Notes: generated by a model not told the origin, from the sequence alone. A stretch of 64,000 nt of DNA from Pandoraea bronchicola (GCF_902459805.1 NZ_CABPST010000005.1:62001-126000), one strand, 5' to 3'. Positions 1 through 11,600 are shown, counted from the first letter of the stretch. Translations and numbers: made by a program.

Positions 1-300
1 ATCGGCGAGTTCGCGCGTCGGCGTGAGGATCAGCGCACGCACCGGGTGACGGGCCGGCGAAGCACTCGTGTTGGCATCGGGCAGCAGGCGCTGGATGATC
101 GGCAGCGAGAAGCTGGCGGTCTTGCCCGTCCCCGTTTGCGCGGCACCCATGACGTCGCGACCGGACAGCACAACCGGAATGGCTTGTGCCTGAATCGGCG
201 TCGGTTGGGTGTAGCCCTGCTCGGCGATGGCCCGCAAGATGTCCGCATGTAGCCCAAAGCTATCGAAGCCGGGGGTCGGAACAGCATTTACATCAGCCAT
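1..300 (-). CDS. rhlE: DEAD-box ATP-dependent RNA helicase, N-terminal part (RhlE-like)
   Basis: The frame reads from an ATG at 300 down to the window edge without a stop, so only the first 100 residues are seen. They contain the DEAD-box landmarks in order: the upstream aromatic of the Q motif (FDSFGL, about residues 12-17), the Q motif itself (TQPTPIQAQ), motif I (AQTGTGKT) and motif Ia (PTREL near the edge). DEAD-box helicases unwind short RNA duplexes with ATP, in ribosome assembly and mRNA decay. The short N terminus directly before the Q motif resembles RhlE, but RhlB, SrmB or DbpA cannot be excluded without the C-terminal half. It lies downstream of, and on the same strand as, the transporter gene at 562-1629. 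Confidence 0.85.
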   Translation of the reverse strand, partial: MADVNAVPTPGFDSFGLHADILRAIAEQGYTQPTPIQAQAIPVVLSGRDVMGAAQTGTGKTASFSLPIIQRLLPDANTSASPARHPVRALILTPTRELAD

Positions 301-561
301 GATGAAGGGACATCTCTTTTAAAAAAACGGGGGCCGCCACGCGGAAGGATTCCGCATCAAAGCTCACTCGCGAAGATTCAAGGGGCGCTGCGCGCCATGC
401 TCGGGGCTGGCGCGAGAGGGGCCTGTCGAGAGACAGATGCGTCGGGCGCCGCCGGACCGGGGTGGTCGTCAAGAAGCGAAACAAACGCAATTCTAGCACT
501 TGCGCACGACCAACGTGTGACAGCGGCCCTTGCCGGGCCGCGTTTTGCCGGGAATCCGCCT

Positions 562-1629
562 TCAGCGGCCCGCCCCGGCCTTGGCGCTGCCGTCGGACTT
601 GCCATCGCGTACCGCCGGCTTGGCAGCCCCCGGCTTCACACTCTTGCCCGCCTGTGCCGCGCGCTGGCGGTTGGCGTAACGTTGAGCCAGGACGGCGCAG
701 ACCATCAATTGCATCTGATGAAACAGCATGAGCGGCAACACGATCGCGCCAAGCGATCCGGTCGCGAACAGCACCTTGGCCATCGGAATGCCGCTCGCGA
801 GGCTCTTCTTCGAGCCGCAAAAGACGATGGTGATTTCATCTTCGCGCGAAAAGCCAAGCCAGCGGGCGGAATACGTGGTCACGGCCAGCATGATGGTCAG
901 AATCACGGCGCAGCAGCCCAGCAGGCCAAGCAGTGCCAGCGGCGGAATCTGATGCCACAAGCCGGTATTCACCGCCTCGCTGAACGCGGTGTAGACCACC
1001 AGCAGGATCGAGCCCTGATCAACGATCTTGAGCACCGTTCGATTGCGCTCGACCCACTTGCCGATGGCCTTGCGCGAGAGTTGCCCCGCGATGAAGGGCA
1101 CGAGCAGTTGCAGCATGATGTTGCCGATCGAGTCGAACGGCGACGCGCCGGTATTGCCGTCGTGATGGATAACGATCAGGCCCACGAGCACCGGCGTGAT
1201 GAAGATACCGAACAGGCTCGACGCCGACGCACTGCACACCGCCGCCGGCACGTTGCCACGGGCAATCGAGGTGAACGCAATGGCGGACTGCACCGTCGCA
1301 GGCAGCGTGCACAGAAAGAGAATGCCGAGATACAACTGAGGCGTGACCATCCACGAGAGCACCGGTTTGAGCGCCACGCCGACGATCGGGAAGATCACGA
1401 ACGTGCTGGCGAACACCAGCAGGTGCAATCGCCAGTGCGTCGCACCGGCAAGCACCGCCTCGCGCGAGAGCTTCGCGCCATGCAGAAAGAACAATGCGGC
1501 AATGGCCACGTTGGTGAGCAGATTGAAGGCGACTTCGCCCTCGCCATGCGCCGGCAGGAAGCTGGCGAGCACAACGGTCGCCACAAGCATCAACGTGAAA
1601 TTGTCGGGAAGGAAACGCGGTCTGGCCAT
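562..1629 (-). CDS. Bile acid:sodium symporter family protein (SBF-like, YfeH type)
   Basis: This polytopic membrane protein of about 355 residues has evenly spaced hydrophobic segments and matches the SBF-like branch of the bile acid:sodium symporter superfamily. Recognisable family stretches are FLHGAKLSRE near the N terminus, TLPATVQSAIAFTS in the middle and FCGSKKSLASG in the C-terminal half. The last 35 or so residues are a basic, Ala/Lys-rich tail after the last membrane segment and look disordered. I chose the ATG at 1629 because it has a GAG-type ribosome site in front; the frame also opens at a TTG at 1659 without one. The substrate of this branch is not known. The divergent LysR gene at 1841 is its likely regulator. 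Confidence 0.8.
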   Translation of the reverse strand: MARPRFLPDNFTLMLVATVVLASFLPAHGEGEVAFNLLTNVAIAALFFLHGAKLSREAVLAGATHWRLHLLVFASTFVIFPIVGVALKPVLSWMVTPQLYLGILFLCTLPATVQSAIAFTSIARGNVPAAVCSASASSLFGIFITPVLVGLIVIHHDGNTGASPFDSIGNIMLQLLVPFIAGQLSRKAIGKWVERNRTVLKIVDQGSILLVVYTAFSEAVNTGLWHQIPPLALLGLLGCCAVILTIMLAVTTYSARWLGFSREDEITIVFCGSKKSLASGIPMAKVLFATGSLGAIVLPLMLFHQMQLMVCAVLAQRYANRQRAAQAGKSVKPGAAKPAVRDGKSDGSAKAGAGR

Positions 1630-1779
1630 CGTCAATCTCGAATACGTCAAAAAAGACAAAGCCCGTCCGCCAGGACACGTGACGCGACGGCATGTCGGCC
1701 GCCAGCGAGGTCGTCAATCGATCAGCAGGCGATCGAAAGTGACCGGAAGTGTGCGCTCGCGATACGGGTTTTCACGTAT

Positions 1780-1838
1780 TAGAACGCAAGGATAGTTAAA
1801 ATACAAATTCATTTAAAAATTTCATTCATACCAAAGAC
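1780..1838. promoter_or_regulatory. AT-rich divergent promoter region between transporter and LysR gene
   Basis: The 211-bp gap between the two divergent starts (1629 and 1841) is visibly AT-rich at its right end, with runs such as TTAAAATACAAATTCATTT. This is the usual place for a LysR autoregulatory site and the two promoters. I cannot define the operator precisely. Confidence 0.35.
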
Positions 1839-1840
1839 GC

Positions 1841-2782
1841 ATGAATATCTCGCTGCGCCAGCTCAAGGTATTCCTCGCAGTGGCTGCGCACGGCAGTTTC
1901 AGCCGTGCTGGCGAGGACATCGGCCTGACTCAGCCGGCCGTGAGCCGCTGTATCCGCGAATTGGAACAAGAACTCGGACTCAAGCTGGTAGATCGCACCA
2001 CACGGGAGGTCACGCTGACCGAAGTGGGCGCTAGCCTCTCGGCAACGCTCGCCCGGGTGCTCGACGAGTTGGAGAGTGCCCTGCGCGATACGCACGGCCT
2101 GGCCGAAGAGCGTCGCGGCCGGGTGCGTGTCGCCAGCGCGCCCACGATCTCCGCCAATCTGATGCCGGAATGCATCTCGGCCTGCGCGGCCCGCTACCCG
2201 GACATCACGCTCATGCTGCGCGATCAGGTCCAGACGCTTGCGACCGACAGCGTGCGACACGGCGAGGTCGACTTCGGGGTCATCGTGGCTTCGGAAGGTA
2301 CGGACGATCTGGTCGGCGAGCCCATCATGGTCGAACCGTTCCTCGTGGTGTGCGACCGCTCACATCGCTTCGCGAAGCAGGCGCAGGTGACATGGAAGGA
2401 ACTCAATGGCGAGAAGCTGGTGCTGCTCGACTATGCGTCGGGCAGCCGCCCGCTGATCGATCGCGCGCTGGCCGAGCATGGCGCCTATTGTCAGATAGCG
2501 CAGGAAGTCGGCCATGCCATTACCGTCTTCCGCATGGTCGAAGCGGGTATCGGCATCAGCATCATGCCAGCACTGGCGCTGCCGGCGATGCCCGGGCTGC
2601 CGGAGAACGGCGGACGACTTGTCGCCCTGCCGCTCGTGCCGCAGCTCGATCGCACGATCATGCTCGTGCGCCGCAAGAACCGGACGCTCTCCCCCGCCGC
2701 TCAGTCCGTCTGGGAACTGATCCAGCAAATCACAGCCGGCACGCCGCATGCGCTTGCCGCCCAGACGGCGAGCCGCCCCTGA
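1841..2782 (+). CDS. LysR family transcriptional regulator
   Basis: This 313-residue protein has the standard LysR layout: an N-terminal winged helix-turn-helix (residues 1-60, with SFSRAGEDIGLTQPAVSRCIRELE as the recognition region, of which GLTQPAVSRCI is the helix-turn-helix core), a linker helix, then a periplasmic-binding-protein-like effector domain from about residue 90. Full length is typical for the family (about 300). It starts 211 bp from the divergent SBF-like transporter gene, so it probably controls that gene and itself in response to a small molecule that cannot be named from sequence. Confidence 0.9.
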   Translation: MNISLRQLKVFLAVAAHGSFSRAGEDIGLTQPAVSRCIRELEQELGLKLVDRTTREVTLTEVGASLSATLARVLDELESALRDTHGLAEERRGRVRVASAPTISANLMPECISACAARYPDITLMLRDQVQTLATDSVRHGEVDFGVIVASEGTDDLVGEPIMVEPFLVVCDRSHRFAKQAQVTWKELNGEKLVLLDYASGSRPLIDRALAEHGAYCQIAQEVGHAITVFRMVEAGIGISIMPALALPAMPGLPENGGRLVALPLVPQLDRTIMLVRRKNRTLSPAAQSVWELIQQITAGTPHALAAQTASRP

Positions 2783-3015
2783 CATCATGGCCGATGTCGC
2801 CCAATACCCAAATTTCCGCAGGCGTTGAGCGACATTCAGCACCATAAGCCCACTTGGGATGCGCTTTCGACGCCACAAAGTAAGTGAGCGCCTGCTACAA
2901 TCCCAATACGTCGATTAGCCCCGATGGCGTGACGGCGCCCGTTGGCGTCTGCCTTGCCATCGCGCTTCGACGGCATGCCCGCGCCCTGCGGGCATTGTGT
3001 TTCCGATGTGGCGTC

Positions 3016-3309
3016 ATGGACTTGTTCATCAAATACTTCAGCCCGCTGTGGCTCTTCCACGCGGCAGCCGATCTGTCTTTCTGGCAGCGGCATCAACTCG
3101 ACGCACGCATGCAGGTCGTGAGTCGCTTCATGTGGCGCTATGTCATGCGCTGGAGTGTCATGAGTGCCATGCTGCTCGTTCCCGCCGTCGTGATGGCGCA
3201 CGGCCTTGCCGCCATCGGTCTGGCGCTAGTGGGCGGCGTGTCGGCGAGCGTCACAGTGCTCATAGCGGCGCTCGCTCTCGGTTGCCTCATCGGCTCGCGT
3301 CTGCGCTAA
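3016..3309 (+). CDS. Small membrane protein of unknown function
   Basis: This 97-residue protein begins [27 protein letters not shown] and continues with an amphipathic, Arg/Met-rich stretch followed by two hydrophobic segments (about residues 45-65 and 70-92) ending in a Gly-Ser-Arg tail. The frame is open further upstream to 2884, but those residues look like translated non-coding DNA, so I chose the internal ATG at 3016. There is no recognisable domain. Neighbours on either side (LysR gene, wrbA) give no functional clue. Coding character is supported by the two well-formed hydrophobic segments and by the lack of any competing gene. Confidence 0.55.
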   Translation: MDLFIKYFSPLWLFHAAADLSFWQRHQLDARMQVVSRFMWRYVMRWSVMSAMLLVPAVVMAHGLAAIGLALVGGVSASVTVLIAALALGCLIGSRLR

Positions 3310-3508
3310 GTCGGCTTGGGTCCGGGCCGTCTCCGGAAAAACGCCCTGCGGATCGAAATGCCCTCGCTGCGCTGGGTCATCTCGTCATGTGCTTACCCCC
3401 CGGGCGAATTCGACGTTTCGTCATGGGCGTGGACTATCATGGAACGGCTCGCCTCGCGTGGTGAATCGCCCGCGGCGCCGGCGTCTGTCGACCCTTGAGG
3501 AGATTCAC

Positions 3509-4141
3509 ATGGCCAACGCCAAGATTCTGGTGGTGTTCTACAGCATGTTCGGGCACATCTACAAGATGGCCGAAGCGGTAGCCGAAGGCGCGCGCAGCGT
3601 CGCCGGCGCCGACGTCACCGTGATGCAAGTCCCTGAGCTCGTCCCCGACGACATTCTCGAGAAGAGCGGCGCGAAAGCCGCGCGTGCCGCGTTCGCGAAC
3701 GTGCCCGTCGCCCGTGTCGATCAGCTAGCCGACTACGACGCCATCATCTTCGGCACCCCGACCCGCTTCGGCAACATGACCGCGCAGATGCGCAACTTCC
3801 TCGATCAAACCGGCGGCTTGTGGGCCAAGGGCTTGCTCGTCGGCAAAGTCGGCAGCGTATTCGCCAGCACGGGAACGCAGCATGGCGGTCAGGAAACGAC
3901 CATTACCAGCTTTCACACCACACTGCTTCACCACGGCATGGTTATCGTCGGCGTGCCGTACACCGAGCCGGGCCTCACCAACATGAGTGAAATTACCGGC
4001 GGCACCCCTTACGGCGCGACCACGCTCGCAGGCGCCGACGGTTCGCGTCACCCCAGCCAGAACGAGTTGAAGATCGCGAAAACGCAAGGCCGTCATGTGG
4101 CGGAAATTGCCGCCGCGCTCAAATACGGCCGCGCCTTGTAA
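3509..4141 (+). CDS. wrbA: NAD(P)H:quinone oxidoreductase WrbA
   Basis: This 210-residue flavodoxin-like protein matches WrbA over its whole length. WrbA is a cytoplasmic FMN enzyme that reduces quinones by two electrons with NAD(P)H and so avoids semiquinone radicals. Visible landmarks are the phosphate-binding start of the flavodoxin fold ([14 protein letters not shown], residues 8-21), the [18 protein letters not shown] segment that is a WrbA hallmark, and [12 protein letters not shown] around residues 115-130. The start at 3509 follows a good GAGGAG ribosome site; the open frame extends upstream to 3389 but that part is not WrbA-like. It converges with the beta-lactamase gene. Confidence 0.95.
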   Translation: MANAKILVVFYSMFGHIYKMAEAVAEGARSVAGADVTVMQVPELVPDDILEKSGAKAARAAFANVPVARVDQLADYDAIIFGTPTRFGNMTAQMRNFLDQTGGLWAKGLLVGKVGSVFASTGTQHGGQETTITSFHTTLLHHGMVIVGVPYTEPGLTNMSEITGGTPYGATTLAGADGSRHPSQNELKIAKTQGRHVAEIAAALKYGRAL

Positions 4142-4216
4142 GGTGCGGACATCGCGCGGTGGCGGCGCCGGTTGGCGCGCGCGCCGCGCGATTCACACGC
4201 AGACGTGCGCCGCGTC

Positions 4217-5074
4217 TCAGATCAACTGTAGATCCTTCAGCACCGCACGTACGATACGCGCGCGCTTCGGCGCATCGGCGTCGTCCTTCAGATCGATGTT
4301 CAACGCCACGCTCGTGATGTTGCCATCGCGCTCGATCCAGCCCACCCACCAGCCGATATCGGGTTTCTTGTCGACGAACCAACCCGTCTTGCCGTGCAGC
4401 ACGTAATCCTGATTGGCTTCGACAATCGAGATCTGACGCACGATGTCTTGCGAGCGCGCCGAAAACGGCAACGTTCCGCGCGCGAGCCGTTGCAGGAAGT
4501 CGACCTGCTCTCGGGCCGAGATCTGGAGACTGTCGTCGACCCAATAAGCATCGGCCGCGCGCCCGATCGTGTGATTGCCATAGCCGACTTCAGCGAGCTT
4601 GGCCTGTGCAAACTGACGCGCAATCTTGTGCGAGACGATCTGATAGCACGGCAGGCACGAAACTCGGAAGGCAGTGCGCAAATCCATTGCCGCATTCCAG
4701 TGCTTCCCCCGGCGCGGCTTACCGTCCCAGGGAATGATCTCGCGCTCGTTGTCGAGGGCTCCTGACTCGAGCGCGAGCAGGCTGTTGAAGATCTTGTACG
4801 TCGACGCCGGAGACATTTGCCGCTCGGCACGCGCCGTGTCGAACGCCTGATAAGTCTGCGTGCGCGCGTCGAGCACCACAATCGTTCCCTTGACGCCCTC
4901 CGCGTCGAAGAGCTTGCCCCAGTCGGCACGCTCCGTCATGCGCACCGCAGCCGCCTTCGCCGGTTCCGTCGCCGTCGCCGTTGCCGGGGCCGCGAGCACA
5001 GCCAAAGAGAGGAACGCGAGCGCGACGCGCGGCCCAAAGACGCCGCACCGCCAGCGAGAGATCATGTTTTTCAT
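4217..5074 (-). CDS. Class D (OXA-type) beta-lactamase
   Basis: This 285-residue serine beta-lactamase hydrolyses beta-lactams in the periplasm. A signal peptide covers about residues 1-35. The catalytic motif is STYK at 91-94 (Ser91 nucleophile, Lys94 the residue carboxylated in class D enzymes); most OXA enzymes have STFK. The next motif is SCL at 139-141, where S-x-V is usual. YGN is at 165-167, KTG at 229-231 and WWVGW at 242-246. The start has a clear AAGGA ribosome site. Species-intrinsic OXA-62 of Pandoraea pnomenusa is a known carbapenem-hydrolysing class D enzyme; kinship to it is my inference from the overall pattern and context. No mobile element flanks it, so it looks chromosomal and intrinsic. 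Confidence 0.93.
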   Translation of the reverse strand: MKNMISRWRCGVFGPRVALAFLSLAVLAAPATATATEPAKAAAVRMTERADWGKLFDAEGVKGTIVVLDARTQTYQAFDTARAERQMSPASTYKIFNSLLALESGALDNEREIIPWDGKPRRGKHWNAAMDLRTAFRVSCLPCYQIVSHKIARQFAQAKLAEVGYGNHTIGRAADAYWVDDSLQISAREQVDFLQRLARGTLPFSARSQDIVRQISIVEANQDYVLHGKTGWFVDKKPDIGWWVGWIERDGNITSVALNIDLKDDADAPKRARIVRAVLKDLQLI

Positions 5075-5307
5075 TTCGTTATCCTTATTTCATGGGATGC
5101 CATCAAGATGGCAGGAACGCGGGCAATGGCGCTGGCCAGGCGCCGTCTTTCCGGAAGCGCTTGCAGGATAGTGTGCGTTTCGACAGGTGCAAAGCAAAGC
5201 TACCGTAACCGACGTAACCGCCGTATCATCGGTGCGCCCCTCCGACGATTTCGTAAATGCCGTGGATGTCGTCCGCCGCCCGGCGCGACTCGATACCCCT
5301 CGACGCC

Positions 5308-6978
5308 ATGTCCGACACACCTCGCCCAAGCCTCATGCCCTCTGCCGCCGCCGAAGCGCCGGTGCTCGTCGTGCACCTCGACGCCCCTCAGAGAATCGAT
5401 GGTCGGCCGGTGCGCTATCAAAGCCTATGGTTGTTGATGCGGGTCTATTACGCGGCGCATTACGAGGCGTCGTCCGTCTCGCTGGCGTCGCTGAAGATCC
5501 GTTTCGGGCCGTCGGGAGTCGCAGGCGATCTGCGCATGCTGATCAGTCGCGCGTTCTCGGACTTTGCGCGCTGGGGCGTCGCTGTCGGCTGGGGCGACGA
5601 CAGGCACGCCGATGTCCGTCTGCTACCCACGCGCGGGCGAGGCAAAGGGCCCTTCTGGCTCGCCCGGCATGAGATGTCGCGCATCGTTGTGGCAATCGGA
5701 GACACCACGCCCGACGACCCGCGCCGCGCCGTTGCCGCATTCCTCGGGCTGCCGCCGGATGCGGTCCCGGACACGCAATCGCCTGCGCTCGATTACGTCA
5801 TGCAGGACATCGCGTTCTGGCATCACCTGACGCTCGGGAAGCGCGACATGCAGGACGGGGTGTTCTTCGCGCCGCCGTATGCGGCTTCGCAAGGCGAGGG
5901 TCGGCGTCAGCGCACGGGCGCGATCCCGTCGTTCCATGCGGCGCAGGTGTGTGCCGTCGACGACGTGCAACGAGGCATTGCGCTGCTCGCCGAGACAATC
6001 GTGTGGCGCCGTACGGGCGACGCTGCGCGCACGAAGCAGACGCTCGCTACGCTCGCCGCGACCTTTGGCGCGAATCCGCCGGGCTCCCCGACGTTACGCG
6101 CCATGCACTGGATCGTGCAGGCGTGGCAAGCGTACGCATTGCGCGACGAGGCGGGCGCGTTTGCGCATCTGCAACGTATCGGTGACGACGCGTCGCTCGC
6201 ACCGTGCCTCGTCTACAACCCGCGTATCCGCTTCGAGAGCCGTAACCTGCAGGCGTTGCTGTACAAGTCTCATGCCGCGCGCCCGGGTCCGATGGCTGCG
6301 CGGGCACAGTCGGCCGCGAATGCGCTGGCGGCCTTTTCCGACGCCCTGCAAGCTGCCTTCGAAGCAGATTCCATCGAACTCGCACAGCACGTCGCGGCCA
6401 ACATCGGGTTGTCGTTATGGCTGTTCTGGCAGGGCGCGCTCATCGATTCCGGCAGACGCCTCGCCGCCACCGAGGTGCAACGTCAGGCGCTGCGCTGGAT
6501 CGGTCTGTCGGAATGGATCTGCGACCGCTTCGGCGTGGGCGGCAACTCGGTCTGGAATACCGTCTTTTTGCTGCGTATCGCACGGGGCGCTGTGCCGGTG
6601 CGGCGCGACCCCGATCTGGCGACGTTGCGCGCGAGTACGCCGCTCGCCGTCGACGCCTTTCTCGACGCCGTGCAACCGTTCGGTGCGCCCTTCTCTCGGG
6701 CCAAAGGTTTCACGCGATGGACGGATGTAGTGGCCACGACGCTCGCCGATCATGAAGAGGGGCGCGTTCGCTTCGAGCCGTTGCAGCTCGCCAATCTGTG
6801 GTTCGAAATGTTGTGGTTCGCGCTGCATCAGGACGGCGACTCGCCGCAGGCGCTGCACGCCGCCCAGTCGCTGGGCCGCGTGCTGCCGATGCTGCCGCCG
6901 CCCGACCGGCGGTTCTTCCGCGACGCGCTACGGCTGATGCCGCGCGAGTTTCAGCGAGAGGTGCGCCTGGCGCAGTAG
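5308..6978 (+). CDS. Unrecognised 556-residue protein
   Basis: I do not recognise this protein. It is soluble, with no signal peptide or membrane segment. Residues 15-120 form a compact region (VLVVHLDAPQRIDGRPVRYQ, then LWLLMRVYYAAHYEASSVSL) that could be a winged-helix-like unit, as it precedes basic turn-rich sequence. The remainder to the C terminus is mostly predicted helical with repeated pairs of short helices rich in Ala, Leu, Trp and Arg, compatible with a TPR-like solenoid. That layout (putative DNA-binding head plus helical repeat) is seen in some transcription regulators, but this is only an analogy. I chose the ATG at 5308; an in-frame ATG at 5257 is possible, and neither has a strong ribosome site. 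It is divergent from the OXA gene, 233 bp away. Confidence 0.75.
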   Translation: MSDTPRPSLMPSAAAEAPVLVVHLDAPQRIDGRPVRYQSLWLLMRVYYAAHYEASSVSLASLKIRFGPSGVAGDLRMLISRAFSDFARWGVAVGWGDDRHADVRLLPTRGRGKGPFWLARHEMSRIVVAIGDTTPDDPRRAVAAFLGLPPDAVPDTQSPALDYVMQDIAFWHHLTLGKRDMQDGVFFAPPYAASQGEGRRQRTGAIPSFHAAQVCAVDDVQRGIALLAETIVWRRTGDAARTKQTLATLAATFGANPPGSPTLRAMHWIVQAWQAYALRDEAGAFAHLQRIGDDASLAPCLVYNPRIRFESRNLQALLYKSHAARPGPMAARAQSAANALAAFSDALQAAFEADSIELAQHVAANIGLSLWLFWQGALIDSGRRLAATEVQRQALRWIGLSEWICDRFGVGGNSVWNTVFLLRIARGAVPVRRDPDLATLRASTPLAVDAFLDAVQPFGAPFSRAKGFTRWTDVVATTLADHEEGRVRFEPLQLANLWFEMLWFALHQDGDSPQALHAAQSLGRVLPMLPPPDRRFFRDALRLMPREFQREVRLAQ

Positions 6979-7041
6979 CGTTGGCTTCCGCCCGGAACCT
7001 GCTTCCGGCCGACGCGGCGCGCAGACATCAAAACGCAAATC

Positions 7042-7497
7042 TCAACGCACGCCTTGCGGTGTTTTCGGCAGCGGCGCGCGAAACGCAATCGCCATCCGGT
7101 TCCACGCATTGATCGTGGCGATAGCGAACGTCAGATCGGCGATGTTCTTATCGTCATAATGCGCGCGCAGGTCGGCGAACACCTCGTCCGGCACGTGGCC
7201 GTCCTGAACGTTCGTGACGGCTTCCGTCCATGCCAGTGCGGCACGTTCCGCCGGGGAGTACAACTCGGTCTCGCGCCAGGCGTTGAGAAGATACAGACGG
7301 CGCGGCTCGATGCCCAGTTTCAGGCCGTCGGCGACGTGCATGTCGATGCAGAACGCGCAGCCGTTGAGTTGCGACGCGCGCAGCCAGACCAGTTCGACCA
7401 GACCGTCGGGTAAGCCACAGTCGTGAAAATAGTGGCTCAACGTGCCCAGATGTTCATAGGCGCGTGGGGCAGCCTTGATGTAGTTCAGTCGCAGCAT
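7042..7497 (-). CDS. Carboxymuconolactone decarboxylase / AhpD-like family protein
   Basis: This 151-residue protein belongs to the AhpD-like superfamily, whose members use a CxxC pair and a nearby histidine as a peroxidase or disulfide centre. The motif is clear: Cys47-Ala-Phe-Cys50 followed by His54 (GCAFCIDMH). The later helix with AWTEAVTNVQDGHVPDEVF is also typical. The ATG at 7497 has a GGAGAA ribosome site; the frame opens earlier at 7569 but without family-like sequence. Its start is 235 bp from the divergent MocR-type regulator, which may control it. Pairs of this kind are common in Proteobacteria. Confidence 0.88.
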   Translation of the reverse strand: MLRLNYIKAAPRAYEHLGTLSHYFHDCGLPDGLVELVWLRASQLNGCAFCIDMHVADGLKLGIEPRRLYLLNAWRETELYSPAERAALAWTEAVTNVQDGHVPDEVFADLRAHYDDKNIADLTFAIATINAWNRMAIAFRAPLPKTPQGVR

Positions 7498-7732
7498 GAG
7501 TCGATTCTCCGTTCGGTTCAGAAATTGCCGAGCTAACAGGTGCATGCGTTCGCCAAACATGCAGCGCATTCACCCCCTGACGATACGCACGCCTTGTCTC
7601 ATTCAGAAGAGCCAAAACCGAATAGAATCACCAGGCCAAAGTCGGCCGGGCCGGAAACCACAAGACATGGTGTCCGGAATCTTCCGAATCGAGCGGCTAT
7701 CCCGCCCAAAACGCCACGCGAGGCATTGCGCG

Positions 7733-9289
7733 ATGTCAGACAAATCCAGCCCTCCTGCGCTTGCAGCCTTGCATCTGGCCGATGCCGCGCAAACCATCGG
7801 CGTTCCCACCTACCGCGCGCTTTACGAACGCATCCGCGACGGCATTCTCTCGGGTAAGCTCGCGCCGTCAAGCCGGCTGCCGTCAACGCGGGCACTCGCC
7901 AGCGAACTCGGCGTGGCGCGCGGCACGGTCGAGGCCGCTTATGAGCGGCTGGTCGCGGAAGGCTTTGTCATTGGACGCGGCGCCGCAGGCAGTCGTGTCA
8001 ATCCTCAACTGGACGGCACGCGTCTCGGGGCGGCCGCCAAAGCCTTGCCGCCCCGCACCCACGCCATCCGCGCGAGCCGTCCCGCGCCAGACATTGGCGA
8101 AAAGACCGAAGCCCCCGAGATCCCCGGCCGCGATTTGCCCGAGCACCCCGGCTGTATCCCGCTGAACGCCTTCGGCATGCCGATGCCGCTCCAGAACGGT
8201 ATGCCGTCCCTCGACGAGTTTCCGCGAAAACTTTGGGCACGGCTGGCGGCGCGTCATGCGCGGCATCTCTCGCCCGAGGGACTGCTTTACCAGAACGCCA
8301 TCGGTTTTGCGCCGTTGCGCGAAGCTATCGCGGGATATCTGGCGATCGCACGAGGCATTCATTGCGAGCCCGGGCAGATCATCGTGACCGCTGGCTATCA
8401 GGGCGCACTCGCGTTGATTTCACGGGTGCTGCTGCGCCCGGGCGACGCCGTCTGGTGTGAGGATCCGGGCTATTTCCGCGCGCAGGAAGGGCTTCGGATG
8501 ACGGGTGCCACACTGGTGCCGGTGCCTGTCGATCAAGACGGTCTCGATGTCGCAGCGGGCGAGCAGATCGCCCCCCACGCACGGCTCGCGGTCGTCACCC
8601 CTTCGCACCAGTCACCCTTGTCGGTCACGCTGCCGCTCGCGCGTCGTCTTGCCCTGCTGGCTTGGGCCCAGACGCACGACGCGTGGATCGTCGAAGACGA
8701 TTACGACAGCGAATTCCGCTACACCGGCGCGCCGCTGCCTGCCCTCAAGAGCCTGGATGGCGGGGAGCGAGTGCTCTATGCCGGGTCGTTCAGCAAAGTG
8801 TTGTTTCCCGGCTTGCGGCTGGGCTATCTGGTCGTGCCATCTGCGCTGTGCGATGCGTTCATCGGCAACGCATCGCTGGCGTCGCCGGCCCAGGGATGGA
8901 TCGAGCAGGCCACCGTCACCGACTTCATCACGCAGGGACATTTCAGCCGCCATATCAAGCGCATGCGCCAGCTCTATGGGGAACGCCGCGCCGCGCTCGC
9001 GCAGGCACTGCGTCAATACCTGCCTGGACGCATCGAACTCGCACAACAGGCGGGCGGCATGCATCTGCTCGGCTGGCTGGAGCCACATCGCCATGATCGC
9101 GCCCTGTGCCGCACGGCGTTCCGGCACGGTATCGCACCGGGAGCGCTCTCGTTCTTCAGCGTCGCCCGCCAATTGCCGCCAGCGCTCGTGATGAGCTTCA
9201 CCAACGTGCCCGAAGCGCTTGCCGTCGATGTCACCCAACGGCTCGCGCACGCGTTCGACGAAGACGACAAAGCCCGCGCCGGCACCTGA
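7733..9289 (+). CDS. MocR/PdxR-type regulator (GntR winged helix fused to aminotransferase fold)
   Basis: This 518-residue protein has an N-terminal GntR-type winged helix (about residues 20-95, with LPSTRALASELGVARGTVE as recognition region) joined by a linker to a fold-type I aminotransferase domain. The PLP-binding lysine is Lys355 in AGSFSKVLFPG, and the DD-Y-dyad DDYDSEFRY is present. MocR proteins use PLP as a cofactor for ligand sensing rather than catalysis, often controlling vitamin B6 or amine metabolism. I set the start at the ATG at 7733; the longer open frame from 7496 overlaps the neighbour's start region and reads as non-coding. It is divergent from the AhpD-like gene, its probable target. 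Confidence 0.9.
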   Translation: MSDKSSPPALAALHLADAAQTIGVPTYRALYERIRDGILSGKLAPSSRLPSTRALASELGVARGTVEAAYERLVAEGFVIGRGAAGSRVNPQLDGTRLGAAAKALPPRTHAIRASRPAPDIGEKTEAPEIPGRDLPEHPGCIPLNAFGMPMPLQNGMPSLDEFPRKLWARLAARHARHLSPEGLLYQNAIGFAPLREAIAGYLAIARGIHCEPGQIIVTAGYQGALALISRVLLRPGDAVWCEDPGYFRAQEGLRMTGATLVPVPVDQDGLDVAAGEQIAPHARLAVVTPSHQSPLSVTLPLARRLALLAWAQTHDAWIVEDDYDSEFRYTGAPLPALKSLDGGERVLYAGSFSKVLFPGLRLGYLVVPSALCDAFIGNASLASPAQGWIEQATVTDFITQGHFSRHIKRMRQLYGERRAALAQALRQYLPGRIELAQQAGGMHLLGWLEPHRHDRALCRTAFRHGIAPGALSFFSVARQLPPALVMSFTNVPEALAVDVTQRLAHAFDEDDKARAGT

Positions 9290-9416
9290 CTCAGCCATCG
9301 CACGCGAGGTTTCCCTGCGCAACTTTCATGCCGCATCGCACCATCGGCCGTTCACGTTTTTCGGGACACATCGTGCTTGTGTTTGCCGGGCATGTCGGTG
9401 TATCGTTGCCGCAAAG

Positions 9417-11502
<2,086 letters not shown>

Positions 11503-11568
11503 CGTGATGGGCTTGCGCGCCGTAAGTCACGCTAAACGCGCGCAAGCCAATCGCCAATGCGAAATGCC

Positions 11569-11600
11569 AACGCGCCCGGCGAACACCGGGCGCGTTTTTT
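11569..11600 (+). terminator. Intrinsic terminator of thiC
   Basis: A perfect 9-bp stem (CGCGCCCGG at 11571-11579 pairing with CCGGGCGCG at 11586-11594) with a six-base loop is followed by six T (11595-11600). It lies 67 bases after the thiC stop codon. Confidence 0.92.

Noticed and set aside
397-1782. Long open frame (461 residues) on the plus strand across the transporter gene
   Set aside because: It is antisense to the SBF-like gene and its product is Arg/His/Gln-rich, the usual signature of a GC-driven shadow frame.
4174-4185. GGCGCGCGCGCC palindrome between wrbA and the OXA gene
   Set aside because: It is simple GC alternation that arises often in such DNA, with no T run to suggest a terminator.
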